From contig NZ_BAABHA010000011.1 of NCBI RefSeq assembly GCF_039541855.1, positions 32,678-96,677 on the forward strand: a stretch of 64,000 bases of DNA. The letters run 5' to 3'. The first letter of the stretch is position 1. Every line of letters begins with the position of its first letter. This document shows positions 8,714-19,347 of the stretch, piece after piece. The DNA comes from Solirubrum koreensis (GTDB lineage Bacteria > Bacteroidota > Bacteroidia > Cytophagales > Hymenobacteraceae). The notes under the pieces are model-generated. The model did not search any database and was not told where the DNA came from. It worked only from the letters and a program-made list of their open reading frames with translations. A program made the translations under genes and the position numbers.

Positions 8714-8746
8714 AAATTATGCAAGGTTGCTCCTGTTTTATGTAAG
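8714..8746 (+). promoter_or_regulatory. Copper-island operator copy 1 (no obvious target gene)
   Basis: AAATTATGCAAG at 8714-8725 is followed 21 bp later (start to start of the 9-bp cores) by TTATGTAAG at 8738-8746. This is the most symmetric copy of the island's repeated operator, yet it points into the 3' end of the oxidase gene and no plus-strand gene or TAnnTTTG box follows. The rest of the 8582-8760 gap holds nothing else I can identify. Confidence 0.6.
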
Positions 8747-8760
8747 TATTCGGGCCGCCC

Positions 8761-11163
8761 TTAGTAGTGGAGCGTCAGGCCGGCACCCCACTTGTAGTCG
8801 CTGTCGTAGTTGGTGCTCAACGACACGTACTTGCTGACCATGTAGCGGAAGGCGACGTTGTACTCGCGGTCCGTATTCACCAGCAGGTCGGCGAAGAAGT
8901 TGTTGCTCAGCGGCAGGTCCGTGCGTTCCAGTTGCAGGCGCACCTTGCCGTTGCTGTCCAAGCGTAATTCCGAGCGCACGAGCAGCGGCAGCAGGTAGTA
9001 CAGGCCCACGTCGAACACGCGCCGGTTGTTTTTGGTGTTCCGCTCGCCTTCCGCCAGCAGCGTGCGGTTGTTGCGGTAGTCGAAGCCCACGAAGGCGGCG
9101 AGAAACTGCCGGTTGTCGAGGTAGCGCAGCAGGTGGGTTTCGGTTTCGAAGTTGCCCTGGTAGTTCACGCGGCCCTCGAATTCCAGCGCGTGGCGGTTGT
9201 TGGAGAGGGTGGTTTCCAGAAACGACCCCTGCGAGTGCGCCATCAGGTCGGCCCAGAGGTAGGGCCGGTTGTCTTCCTTTTTCAGCTCCTTGTAGTCGGT
9301 GCGGGCGTACTGGTTCTGCGGGGTGCCCTCGTAGCTCACGATGCGGGCCATGCCGGCCATCATGTGGTAGAGGATGTGGCAGTGGAAAAACCAGTCCTGC
9401 TCCTCGTTGGCGTCAAACTCGATGGAGACCTTGCCCATGGACTGGATGTCGAAGGTGTGCTTCATCGGCGAGTAGGCGCCCTGGGCGTTGACCAACCGGA
9501 AAAAGTGCCCGTGCAGGTGCAGGGGGTGGCGCATCATGGTGGTGTTGGTGAAGGTCATGCGCACGTTCTCGCCCTTGCGGATGGGAATCTTGTCTGCCTG
9601 CGAGAGGGTCTTGTTGTCGAACGACCACACGTAGCGCAGCATGTTGCCGGTCAGGGTCAGGTTTATTTCCCGCCACTGCTTGGTCGAGTCCAGCGTGGTG
9701 GGGTTCAGGGCCCGCAGCATGTTGTAGTTGAAGTCGCCGGCGCTGCCGCCCATGCTGCCCATCCCGGCCATGCCCCCCATGTCCATGCCCGACATGCCGC
9801 CCATGTCCTGCATGGTGCCCATGCTTTTTCCGGCTTTTTCCTGGGCATTCGCGGGCCGGTTCTGCGGCGAGGGGGCCGTGGTAGCGGGCGCCGTGCCGTG
9901 CTGCATGTCCATGCCCGGCATCGGCGAGCCACTGGCTGGCTTCTGGCCCGACATGTCCATGCCTTTCATTTCCCCACCGCCCTGCTGCTTGGTCATGCCG
10001 GCCCCGCCCATGTCCATGCCGCTCATGTTGCCCATGCTGCCCATTTCGCGCATCATCTGGAAGTAGTTGATGCGGGGCAAGTCCGGCGCTTTCATCGGCT
10101 CACCCTCCCCGATGTAGGTGGAGGTGTAGCCCGTGATGTCGTTGGCCGTGGCCCGAAACTCGGCCGCGCCCATGGTGGGCACCGTGACCAGCAGGTCGTA
10201 GGTTTCGGCCGTGGCGATTTCGAGCTTGTTGACCGGGAAGGGCTCCACGTTGATGCCGTCGGCGGCAATCACCTGCATGGGGCCGCCGGCGTACTGCAGG
10301 AAAAAGTACGAGGAAGCGCTGCCGTTGATGACGCGCAGCCGCACCACCTCCCCGGGCTTAGCGTCTTTGAAATAGCCCTTTTCCTGTCCGTTGGTGAGGA
10401 ATTTGTTGTAGTAGATGTCGGTCAGGTCCATGGCCGGCATGCGGCCCCACTCCTGCTTGAGCTTGTCCTTGAAGTAGCCGGCGGCCAGGGCCTCCCCGTA
10501 GCTCTGGGTGGCGCCCTTCTGTACGGCAAACCACTCGCCCGTGCGCTTGAGGTAGCGCAGCACTTCCTTGGATTGGTGGTCGGTCCAGTCGGAGAGCACC
10601 AGCACGTACTCCTTCATCTCGTAGGGAATCCGCTTGGGGTGGATGACGATGGAGCCGTACACGCCGTCTTGCTCCTGCAGCATGGTGTGGGAGTGGTACC
10701 AGTAAGTGCCGCTCTGAATCAGGGGGAACACGAACGTGTGGGTGCCGCCGGGCGCGACCGGGGCCGTGTTGAGGTAGGGCACGCCGTCCTGCTCGTTGGG
10801 CAGCAGGATGCCGTGCCAGTGAATGGAAGTTTCCATGTGCATCTGGTTGTGCACCCGAATCACCGCGGTGTCGCCCTCGTTGAAGGTGAGCGTAGGTGCC
10901 GGAATCTGGCCGTTGATGCCGATGGCCCGGCGGGTGCGACCGGTGAAGTTGACCAGGCGCTCGTCGACGTATAAGTCGTACTCCACCCTTTTGCCCACGT
11001 AGCCGGAGCGGGGCGTCACGATTTTGCCCTGCAACTCGGCGGCCGGGGGCGCTGACTGGGTCAGGTGGGGCTCGGTGCCCTTGCCCATGCGCATGCCCGG
11101 CATGCTCTGGGCCCAGGCGGGCAGGGTGGCCAGCAGCGCAGCCAGCAGAAAGATTACTCGCAT
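8761..11163 (-). CDS. Periplasmic multicopper oxidase with Met-rich insert and CopB-like tail
   Basis: An 800-residue enzyme of the PcoA/CopA copper-oxidase class, which oxidises Cu(I) to Cu(II) in the periplasm. A signal peptide (MRVIFLLAALLATLPAWAQ) favours the ATG at 11163 over the GTG two codons upstream. Copper ligands are visible as HWHG (115-118), HSHTML, HPLHLHGHF and HCHILYHMMAGM (H594-C-H596). About residues 375-475 form a Met/Gly-rich insert (MGSMGNMSGMDMGG and similar) that probably collects Cu(I). The last ~180 residues resemble the outer-membrane CopB family (repeated short beta-strand-like blocks ending in LTLHY), which is normally a separate protein. It follows the Met-rich DUF2231 gene by 6 bp, so the two form one operon. 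Confidence 0.92.
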   Translation of the reverse strand: MRVIFLLAALLATLPAWAQSMPGMRMGKGTEPHLTQSAPPAAELQGKIVTPRSGYVGKRVEYDLYVDERLVNFTGRTRRAIGINGQIPAPTLTFNEGDTAVIRVHNQMHMETSIHWHGILLPNEQDGVPYLNTAPVAPGGTHTFVFPLIQSGTYWYHSHTMLQEQDGVYGSIVIHPKRIPYEMKEYVLVLSDWTDHQSKEVLRYLKRTGEWFAVQKGATQSYGEALAAGYFKDKLKQEWGRMPAMDLTDIYYNKFLTNGQEKGYFKDAKPGEVVRLRVINGSASSYFFLQYAGGPMQVIAADGINVEPFPVNKLEIATAETYDLLVTVPTMGAAEFRATANDITGYTSTYIGEGEPMKAPDLPRINYFQMMREMGSMGNMSGMDMGGAGMTKQQGGGEMKGMDMSGQKPASGSPMPGMDMQHGTAPATTAPSPQNRPANAQEKAGKSMGTMQDMGGMSGMDMGGMAGMGSMGGSAGDFNYNMLRALNPTTLDSTKQWREINLTLTGNMLRYVWSFDNKTLSQADKIPIRKGENVRMTFTNTTMMRHPLHLHGHFFRLVNAQGAYSPMKHTFDIQSMGKVSIEFDANEEQDWFFHCHILYHMMAGMARIVSYEGTPQNQYARTDYKELKKEDNRPYLWADLMAHSQGSFLETTLSNNRHALEFEGRVNYQGNFETETHLLRYLDNRQFLAAFVGFDYRNNRTLLAEGERNTKNNRRVFDVGLYYLLPLLVRSELRLDSNGKVRLQLERTDLPLSNNFFADLLVNTDREYNVAFRYMVSKYVSLSTNYDSDYKWGAGLTLHY

Positions 11164-11169
11164 CGTCAC

Positions 11170-12378
11170 TTAGTTATTGCTTTTGGGTTGGGTGCGCGCC
11201 GGGTTGTTGTCCTCGAAGCGGTACTTGTCCATCGGGCTGGGCATAGCCATGCCCGGCATTGTCCCGGCGCCTTTCATATCCATGCCTTTTCCATCCTTGC
11301 TTTTCATGTCCATCCCCTTCATATCGCCCATGCCGGGCATGGACTCGCCCTTTTTCATGCCCGGCATTCCCGACATGTCGTTCGTTTGTTGGCGAGTTGC
11401 GCCGGGCTTTTGACCGCCGGCGGGCTGCATGCCGGGCATGTTCTCCATGCCCTTCATCGTGCCCATATTGCCCATGGCAGGCTGATTCCGGGACGTGTTT
11501 TTCGGGCGGGTGGGCCCCATGTCCATGCCCGGCATGTTGCCCATGTCCATTGGAGCAGGCTGCGCTTTGCGGCCGGGCGTTTGGGCAGAGGAGCGCGGCG
11601 TGCTCATGCCGGGCATGTTCATCCCCGGCATATCCGCCATGTTCCCCGGCCGCGCGGCCCTACTGGCCGGTGCCGGCTGCGATTGGCCGCCCCGCGGTTG
11701 ATTGGGCATGTTCATGCCTTCCATCTGTTCCATGGGTTGACTGCGCTGGCCTGGCTGAGCGGCCTTGGGGTCCATGTTCATGCCCTCCATTCCGGGTTGG
11801 GCGTTGTCCGGCACCGTACCGGCTGGTTGGCGGGTCTCGTCGGTTGCGCCGGGTCCCTCGTTGTGGGCGTTCGCATCCGAAGTCGGCATGTCCATCCCGG
11901 TCATTGCTTCCTCCCCGCCGTGGCCGTGGCTTTTGTCGAGCAGGTTGCCCTTGGGACCCACGCCCTCTACGTACACCAGCTGCGCGCCCCGGTGCCCGGC
12001 CACGGAAAGCGCGCCGGCCGCGGCTACCGCGGCCACTAGCACCAGCACCTCGTAGGCCCGGCGCTGCACCTTAAAGTAAAATCCGATGCCGGCCAGTAGC
12101 AGCGTGATGCCCGAGAGCCAGGTGGTGTAGCTGGCAAACTGCTCGTGGGCCGCGAACACCGCCGCTGCCCGGGGCGACAAGCCCATAGGCAGGGCATGAA
12201 ACACGGTGCTGGCCGCCACCGCCCCGGCAAAGCCCCCGGCCATTACCGCCAGCGCAATCCAGCGCACCTGGGGCCAGTCCTTGAATACCAGCAGGGCCTG
12301 CAACGCCGCGGCCAGCATAATAAGGACGATGGGTAGGTGCACCACCAGGGGGTGCAGATTGGGAAAATCTGAAAACAT
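11170..12378 (-). CDS. DUF2231 membrane protein with a long Met-rich copper-binding-like tail
   Basis: The 402-residue protein starts with a DUF2231-like membrane domain of about 150 residues: HPLVVHLPIVLIMLAAALQ, then three more hydrophobic helices, with His residues near the membrane faces. The remaining ~250 residues are low-complexity and built from repeated M-x-x-M and GMxM units (MTGMDM, MEGMNM, MPGMNMPGM, MPGMDM, MKGMDM and others) with Gln/Pro/Lys linkers. Met clusters of this kind bind Cu(I) in CopB-, CusF- and PcoE-like proteins. It lies directly upstream of the multicopper oxidase, which has similar Met motifs. A role in handing periplasmic copper to the oxidase is inferred. The tail could also be a simple expansion without a precise fold. 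Confidence 0.85.
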   Translation of the reverse strand: MFSDFPNLHPLVVHLPIVLIMLAAALQALLVFKDWPQVRWIALAVMAGGFAGAVAASTVFHALPMGLSPRAAAVFAAHEQFASYTTWLSGITLLLAGIGFYFKVQRRAYEVLVLVAAVAAAGALSVAGHRGAQLVYVEGVGPKGNLLDKSHGHGGEEAMTGMDMPTSDANAHNEGPGATDETRQPAGTVPDNAQPGMEGMNMDPKAAQPGQRSQPMEQMEGMNMPNQPRGGQSQPAPASRAARPGNMADMPGMNMPGMSTPRSSAQTPGRKAQPAPMDMGNMPGMDMGPTRPKNTSRNQPAMGNMGTMKGMENMPGMQPAGGQKPGATRQQTNDMSGMPGMKKGESMPGMGDMKGMDMKSKDGKGMDMKGAGTMPGMAMPSPMDKYRFEDNNPARTQPKSNN

Positions 12379-12570
12379 AGAGCCGAATTGAATGAGGCTG
12401 GTACACGGAAAAACCCCGGCTCACCGCAAGCAGCAGTGCCGGGGCAAATCCTGATGGGTGATGGAGAGGCCGCGCGGACCACTGGCCCGCGCCAGGTGGT
12501 CGTTGCTGTTCTCTGTGTTCTACCATACGTAGTCGGGCCGGAACAATGTTTATACGCCATGGGCCACCCA

Positions 12571-12582
12571 GTTGCATAATTT
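12571..12582 (-). promoter_or_regulatory. Copper-island operator copy 2, before the DUF2231-oxidase operon
   Basis: On the minus strand this reads AAATTATGCAAC, one base from the repeated operator core, 193 bp upstream of the DUF2231 start. The partner half-site seen at other copies 21 bp downstream is not recognisable here. The rest of the 12379-12648 gap holds no gene I can support; it is the probable promoter and leader of the operon. Confidence 0.5.
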
Positions 12583-12648
12583 CAAGCACCACGGTAGCCG
12601 AAAAGGAGCCCCATTCTTGGCTGCAAGCCGTTCAATGAGTGCCAAAAC

Positions 12649-12682
12649 GTAAAACGCCCGGCCATCAGGCCGGGCGTTTTAC
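12649..12682 (-). terminator. Strong hairpin, likely terminator of the HMA / Cys-rich genes
   Basis: Arms GTAAAACGCCCGGCC and GGCCGGGCGTTTTAC are perfect 15-bp inverted copies around ATCA. It begins 16 bp past the stop of the minus-strand Cys-rich gene. The A/T-rich bases at both ends give a U-run in either direction, so it may work bidirectionally. Confidence 0.8.
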
Positions 12683-12698
12683 AGGAGCATCGGGTAGC

Positions 12699-12950
12699 TT
12701 ACATAGCGGCGCAGCAGCCAAGGGCTCCCGCCGTGCAGGCCGGAGTGCCGGCCTGGGCGCAGTTTTGCACCAGCGGGCAATCGGGAGTGCCCTTCAGCGG
12801 GCAGTCAGCCGCGGTGGGTGGGGGGCTGGTGAAGCCAAACAGGGCGCCGCCGGAGAGCAGCGCCGCGGGGAGGCTTAACGAGCCACGGTCCGTACGCCGT
12901 GGGTAGCACTCATTAAAGTGTTTAGGCCTTGGTAGCCTTGAAGCCAGCAT
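12699..12950 (-). CDS. Small Cys-rich metal-resistance protein, start uncertain
   Basis: The C-terminal half is characteristic: a hydrophobic stretch (LSLPAALLSGGALFGF) followed by a Cys-rich tail (DCPLKGTPDCPLVQNCA...CTAGALGCC). Similar short Cys-rich proteins accompany copper genes in Bacteroidetes. The only ATG in this frame (12950) lies inside the end of the HMA gene, giving an unlikely N-terminus. A better-placed ATG at 12912 (MSATHGVRTVAR) is in another frame and hits TAA just before the hydrophobic part. A non-ATG start or a one-base frameshift would explain this. It lies between the HMA gene and a strong terminator. Confidence 0.5.
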   Translation of the reverse strand: MLASRLPRPKHFNECYPRRTDRGSLSLPAALLSGGALFGFTSPPPTAADCPLKGTPDCPLVQNCAQAGTPACTAGALGCCAAM

Positions 12951-13128
12951 CTTCCACCAGCGCCAGTACCTGCTCTTCGGTGATGTCGCCGGTCACGGTG
13001 AGCACCTTGTTGGGGTTGGCTGTGTCGACTTGCCAGGTAGTGATGGCTTTCTCGCCGTTGAGGGTGGGCGTTACGGCTTTGATGCAGCCGCCGCAGTTGA
13101 TGTTGGTGTTGAATTGGAGCGTTTTCAT
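12922..13128 (-). CDS. HMA-domain copper chaperone (CopZ-like)
   Basis: A 68-residue protein, MKTLQFNTNINCGGCIKAVTP..., that is a single heavy-metal-associated domain. The metal site is NCGGC (two Cys separated by Gly-Gly) where most CopZ proteins have MxCxxC. The frame remains open for 108 codons upstream, but the ATG at 13128 gives the standard domain length and sits behind a fitting -7 box. It would bind Cu(I) in the cytosol and pass it to the P-type ATPase encoded further along. The unusual CGGC spacing matches other Bacteroidetes HMA proteins that I recall. Confidence 0.88.
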   Translation of the reverse strand: MKTLQFNTNINCGGCIKAVTPTLNGEKAITTWQVDTANPNKVLTVTGDITEEQVLALVEDAGFKATKA

Positions 13129-13179
13129 GGAAGTTGAGGGAGTGTCGCCCAAATCGGGCAGGTTCGGTTTAAGAACACC

Positions 13180-13240
13180 CAAAAATAGCGCGGGGTGCGC
13201 CGTTAGGGGTACAGAATTAGGCTTCAGGCTTGCATGATTT
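13180..13240 (-). promoter_or_regulatory. HMA chaperone promoter with copper-island operator copy 3
   Basis: On the minus strand AAATCATGCAAG (13240-13229) is followed 21 bp later by TTCTGTACC (13216-13208) and, after 20 bp, by the -7 box TATTTTTG (13187-13180), a full TAnnTTTG match. The second half-site thus covers the -33 position, as expected for an activator that contacts RNA polymerase. The start codon is 80 bp past the operator. Confidence 0.65.
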
Positions 13241-13289
13241 GTAGCCGCTATTTCACCAATAGCCCACCTGCCACGGTCGAGGACAGGCT

Positions 13290-13934
13290 TTAATGGTGGC
13301 TCATGCCCCCGATTAACAGGTGCTTGCCTACGACAAAGAGCAGCAATAGTACCAGCCCGGCGATTAGCAAATAGCGGCCCCAAAGCGTCGGCAGGGCAGT
13401 TGCCTGGCCGGCGGCCACGGCCTGGGTATGCGCCTGCTTTTGCAGCCGCCACTGGCCGATGCGCCCCCAGGGCTTGTACACCGAAATGGCCGTAGCTGCC
13501 AGCAAGACCACCAGGGCGGCTACCGCATCGGCCAGCAGCTGCAGGCGCAGCCCGCGCAGGTCAGTCGTGGAAAGGTCGGTTTTGGCGGCTACCTCGGCCA
13601 GGTAGGTAACGGGCTGCATGTGCAGCAGCAACAGCAGCGTGGCGCCCACCGTGAGCATCAGCTTGACCAGCACCCAGTAGTGCTTGAACAAGCCCCAGGG
13701 TGTGCCCAGAGCCTGCACCACGCCGGTGGCCAGTGAACCCAGGCTGGAGGGCACGATGACAAACCAGCCGCTCAACCCCATGGCCAGGTAAGCTGCCCGC
13801 ACCAACTGCGGGTCCTCGCTGGTCAGGCCCGCGATGGCCAAAGCCAGAAAAGCGGCTACGGCCCCCAGCCAGCCCACGGAAAACGTGATGTGGGCGGTGA
13901 GCACGAATTTGCGTAGCGGCGGAGAGAAGGTCAT
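13290..13934 (-). CDS. DUF2269-like integral membrane protein
   Basis: The 214-residue protein has about five hydrophobic helices. It begins RKFVLTAHITFSVGWLGAVAAFLAL, with an in-helix His at the position where DUF2269/CopD-like proteins keep one; a WGLFKHYWVLVKLMLTVGATLLLLLHMQ stretch follows, and the last helix ends in a short His-containing tail (GGMSHH). Family members are often found with copper genes, but their reaction is unknown. It lies between the Csp-type gene and the HMA gene on the same strand, separated from the former by a terminator. Confidence 0.75.
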   Translation of the reverse strand: MTFSPPLRKFVLTAHITFSVGWLGAVAAFLALAIAGLTSEDPQLVRAAYLAMGLSGWFVIVPSSLGSLATGVVQALGTPWGLFKHYWVLVKLMLTVGATLLLLLHMQPVTYLAEVAAKTDLSTTDLRGLRLQLLADAVAALVVLLAATAISVYKPWGRIGQWRLQKQAHTQAVAAGQATALPTLWGRYLLIAGLVLLLLFVVGKHLLIGGMSHH

Positions 13935-14046
13935 CAGCTCGTACTAAAAGAATGGATAGCCGCCGACAAATCTACCCGCCTCCGGGCTGGGCAGTCGTAC
14001 AGAATTGCGCCACAAGCTTGTTTAATTTCCGGTTGGCCACCCACGT

Positions 14047-14080
14047 AAAAGCCGGCCCGTACTGCTACAAGCCGGCTTTT
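14047..14080 (-). terminator. Terminator after the Csp-type gene
   Basis: AAAAGCCGGC and GCCGGCTTTT form a 10-bp perfect stem with a 14-base loop, starting 18 bp past the stop of the minus-strand Csp-like gene. On the minus strand the stem is followed by a U-run. The rest of the 13935-14097 gap holds nothing clear. Confidence 0.75.
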
Positions 14081-14097
14081 CAGCAATAGATGTTCAA

Positions 14098-14433
14098 TTA
14101 AGCCGTCACGCCGGCCAGGCAGGCTTCTTCGCACTGCTTGCAGGCCTCGGCGCACATGCGGCAATGGTCCATGTGCTGGGCGTGCTGGGCGCATTCCACG
14201 CCGCAGGCGTGACAGATTTGGGCACAGACCTGCAGCAGGTGCTGGGCGTGCTCGGAACCGCGGGCTACGTAGCGGGCCGTCAGGGCGCAGATGTCGGCGC
14301 AGTCGCGGTCGAGCTGAATACAGCGGGCCATCATCTTGACGTCCTGCTCTTGCAAACAGGCGGTGGCGCAATGCTCGCAGGCGGCGATGCAGGCGTTGAG
14401 GGCGGCGAGGAGGCTTTGGTTTTGAGCGTGCAT
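14098..14433 (-). CDS. Csp-type four-helix bundle copper-storage protein
   Basis: A 111-residue protein with paired Cys residues spaced along predicted helices: NACIAACEHCATACL, RCIQLDRDCADICAL, VCAQICHACGVECAQH, HCRMCAEACKQCEEACL. This is the layout of Csp proteins, whose helix bundle is lined with Cys thiolates that hold many Cu(I) ions. No signal peptide precedes MHAQNQSLLAALN, so it is a cytosolic Csp3-like form. The ATG at 14433 is chosen because the upstream frame encodes no bundle sequence. The promoter region carries a copper-island operator 79 bp upstream, almost the same distance as for the HMA gene. Confidence 0.92.
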   Translation of the reverse strand: MHAQNQSLLAALNACIAACEHCATACLQEQDVKMMARCIQLDRDCADICALTARYVARGSEHAQHLLQVCAQICHACGVECAQHAQHMDHCRMCAEACKQCEEACLAGVTA

Positions 14434-14511
14434 GGGAAAAGGAATTAGGTGAACGAATACGGCGACCCAACCGGGCCACTGCCTAAGTATACCCTGCCTG
14501 GAACCCACGGT

Positions 14512-14544
14512 TTTACATATCATTCCCCTTTCCTTGCATGATTT
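14512..14544 (-). promoter_or_regulatory. Copper-island operator copy 4, before the Csp gene
   Basis: On the minus strand AAATCATGCAAG (14544-14533) is followed at 21 bp by ATATGTAAA (14520-14512). It overlaps the last codons and stop of the upstream AraC gene. A weak -7-like TATACTTA (14491-14484) lies 20 bp past it, the same offset as at the HMA promoter. Confidence 0.6.
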
Positions 14545-15149
14545 GGGGCTTCCTCCGCTACTGTCGGAGCCACTCCCGCCCGCAGCAACCGGCGATACAT
14601 GGAGGGCGAGCAGCGGTTCAGGCGGCGGAACTGGCCGGAGAAATGCGCCAGGCTGGCGTACCCCAGGCGCCGGGCCACGAGGCCCACGCTCAGGGAAGAC
14701 GAGGCCAGCAACTCCTGGGCATAAGCCAGGCGCTGACTCAGGATGTAGCCCGCCAGCGTTTCCTCCCCGGCCAGGCGGGCAAAGGCCGCGCTGAGTTGCC
14801 CGTAAGTTAAGCCCAGCTCGCGGGCCACGGCCGGCCCGAAGGCCCGGTGCCGCAGGCTCTCACCCGGCTCGCGCAGCAAACGGTTTACCGCTACGCTCAC
14901 CCGTTCCACCAGGGTCTGGTGGAAGGTTTCAAGCAGGGCAAACCGGGCTACTTCCAGCGTAGCCCGCAGGCGGGGCCAGTCCAGATCCTGGGCCGTGCCC
15001 GCTACCGTGGCCGCGCCCAGGCGCACGTCGAGCACCTCTAACCCCATTCCCTCCAACTCCTGCCGTACCACCCGGATACCACGCGGGCATACCATGTGCT
15101 TGATGTACAGCACAGTGGTGGGCGAAGCGGTATCGGAACGATTAGGCAT
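14520..15149 (-). CDS. AraC-family regulator with degenerate N-terminal HMA-like domain
   Basis: A 209-residue protein in two parts. Residues 10-75 look like an HMA domain (VLYIKHMVCPRGIRVVRQELEGMGLEV, then FALLETF). The C-terminal ~100 residues form an AraC double helix-turn-helix (LAYAQELLASSSLSVGLVARRLGYASLAHFSGQFRRLNRCSPSMYRR). A paralogue at 29808-30431 has the site as VCPQCIRVV; here the second Cys is Gly (VCPRG), which one T-to-G change of a Cys codon would give. Metal sensing by this copy may therefore be weakened or lost. It is a candidate reader of the repeated operators, because AraC proteins bind direct half-sites about 21 bp apart. It is followed by the Csp gene. Confidence 0.9.
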   Translation of the reverse strand: MPNRSDTASPTTVLYIKHMVCPRGIRVVRQELEGMGLEVLDVRLGAATVAGTAQDLDWPRLRATLEVARFALLETFHQTLVERVSVAVNRLLREPGESLRHRAFGPAVARELGLTYGQLSAAFARLAGEETLAGYILSQRLAYAQELLASSSLSVGLVARRLGYASLAHFSGQFRRLNRCSPSMYRRLLRAGVAPTVAEEAPNHARKGE

Positions 15150-15161
15150 CGGCAGTCGGAG

Positions 15162-15473
15162 TTAAGGCAGGTAGATGCCGCGTTGCCAGCACTCGGTGTA
15201 GTCGAGTACCATGTGCAGCAGAAAGCCCACGGCCCACACCCGGGTCCGGGCGGGCAATAGCAGCAGCACATAGCCGCCGATAGCCCAGTAGGTGTGAAAA
15301 GTGTGGAAGTTGATGCTGCAGCGATTTGGGTCGTAGAAGGGCGTGGCCCACAGGTGGTCCAGGTCGAGCAGCAGGGCACTGGCCAGCACCGCCCACACCC
15401 GCCGCCAGTGGGGGCGGTGGAAGGCCAGGGCATACAGCCCCGGCACCGAGATGTGCAGAAAGGCGTGCAGCAT
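15162..15473 (-). CDS. DUF6122-family small membrane protein
   Basis: The 103-residue protein has about three hydrophobic helices and the signature LLDLDHLWATPFYDPNRCSINFHTFHTY...HMVLDYTE. The D-x-D-H, H-x-x-H and late Asp residues sit where membrane-bound metal-dependent hydrolases of the YdjM/DUF457 type have ligands, so a metal site in the membrane is likely. The substrate is unknown. It starts 3 bp past the RND pump gene stop and ends 12 bp before the AraC gene, so it belongs to the pump operon. A longer paralogue is at 31244-32029. Confidence 0.8.
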   Translation of the reverse strand: MLHAFLHISVPGLYALAFHRPHWRRVWAVLASALLLDLDHLWATPFYDPNRCSINFHTFHTYWAIGGYVLLLLPARTRVWAVGFLLHMVLDYTECWQRGIYLP

Positions 15474-15476
15474 CGC

Positions 15477-18698
<3,222 letters not shown>

Positions 18699-18800
18699 CG
18701 GTTGTTAGCGCAAAGGGGAAGAAGCGAGAGCGGCCGGATGGGTCCCCTCTCCTTCCGGAATTGGCAGCGAGTGGGCAGTCGCCCAGGTTCGCCGGACAGC

Positions 18801-19313
18801 TTATTTTTTGATGCGGGGCGTGCGGGCCGAGGAGTGGGTGCTCATGATTTGCCACTGCCCGGCGGCGTTCTTGCGCAGCACCGAAGTGGCCACCCCGCGT
18901 CGCACAATGGGGGCCTTGGCTTCCTTGTCCTGAGGGCCTTTTTTGAGGTTAATGGTGTAGGTGTAGGTTTCCGTCGCGAAGGCGTAGGGGCCGTCTACCT
19001 GCACGGCGGCTTTGTAGTCGCTGAAGGTGAAAGCGCTGAATTCCTTGAGCTCCGGCCCCAGGTGGTGCTCGGCGTAGTGCCGGTAGGTGCCTTCCACCCC
19101 ACCCGACTCAAACACCTGGGAGTTGGCCGTGAACAAACGGTGCGTGCCCGTGGTGTCGAGCTTTTGCACGGCCTGCTGGTACTTGGTCAGCACCGCTTTC
19201 ACCGCAGTCTCGTCGGCGGCGGAGCTGGCGGCCGGGGCCGTCTGGGCCTGCGCTGCCACAGCAGTGAGAGAAAGGGTGGCGGTCAGCGCCGCGTGAGCAA
19301 AGAGGTTTTTCAT
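18801..19313 (-). CDS. Secreted SnoaL/DUF4440-like protein
   Basis: The 170-residue protein starts MKNLFAHAALTATLSLTAVAAQAQ, a clear signal peptide, which fixes the start at 19313. The mature part (ADETAVKAVLTKYQQAVQKLDTTGTHRLFTANSQVFESGGVEG...VRRGVATSVLRKNAAGQWQIMSTHSS) is an NTF2-like fold of the DUF4440/SnoaL kind. These domains bind small molecules or act as isomerases; no catalytic role can be named here. It sits between the pump and adaptor genes of the RND system, so a periplasmic accessory role in metal stress is plausible. Confidence 0.78.
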   Translation of the reverse strand: MKNLFAHAALTATLSLTAVAAQAQTAPAASSAADETAVKAVLTKYQQAVQKLDTTGTHRLFTANSQVFESGGVEGTYRHYAEHHLGPELKEFSAFTFSDYKAAVQVDGPYAFATETYTYTINLKKGPQDKEAKAPIVRRGVATSVLRKNAAGQWQIMSTHSSARTPRIKK

Positions 19314-19347
19314 GGGGAGGATTGAAGCAGCCACCGCTATGCGGGAC

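Noticed and set aside
9133..10974. A 613-codon open frame on the plus strand opposite the multicopper oxidase
   Set aside because: It is an antisense shadow in GC-rich DNA; its translation is Val/His/Gly-rich with no domain, while the minus strand has clear copper motifs.
9728..11900. Dense short repeats (CATGCC / CCCATG type) that look like a repeat array
   Set aside because: They are the reverse complement of Met-rich coding repeats (GMxM) in two proteins. Units are uneven, without spacers, so this is not a CRISPR array.
12388..12579. Short plus-strand frame upstream of the Met-rich operon
   Set aside because: No conserved features, and it overlaps the likely promoter and operator copy 2.
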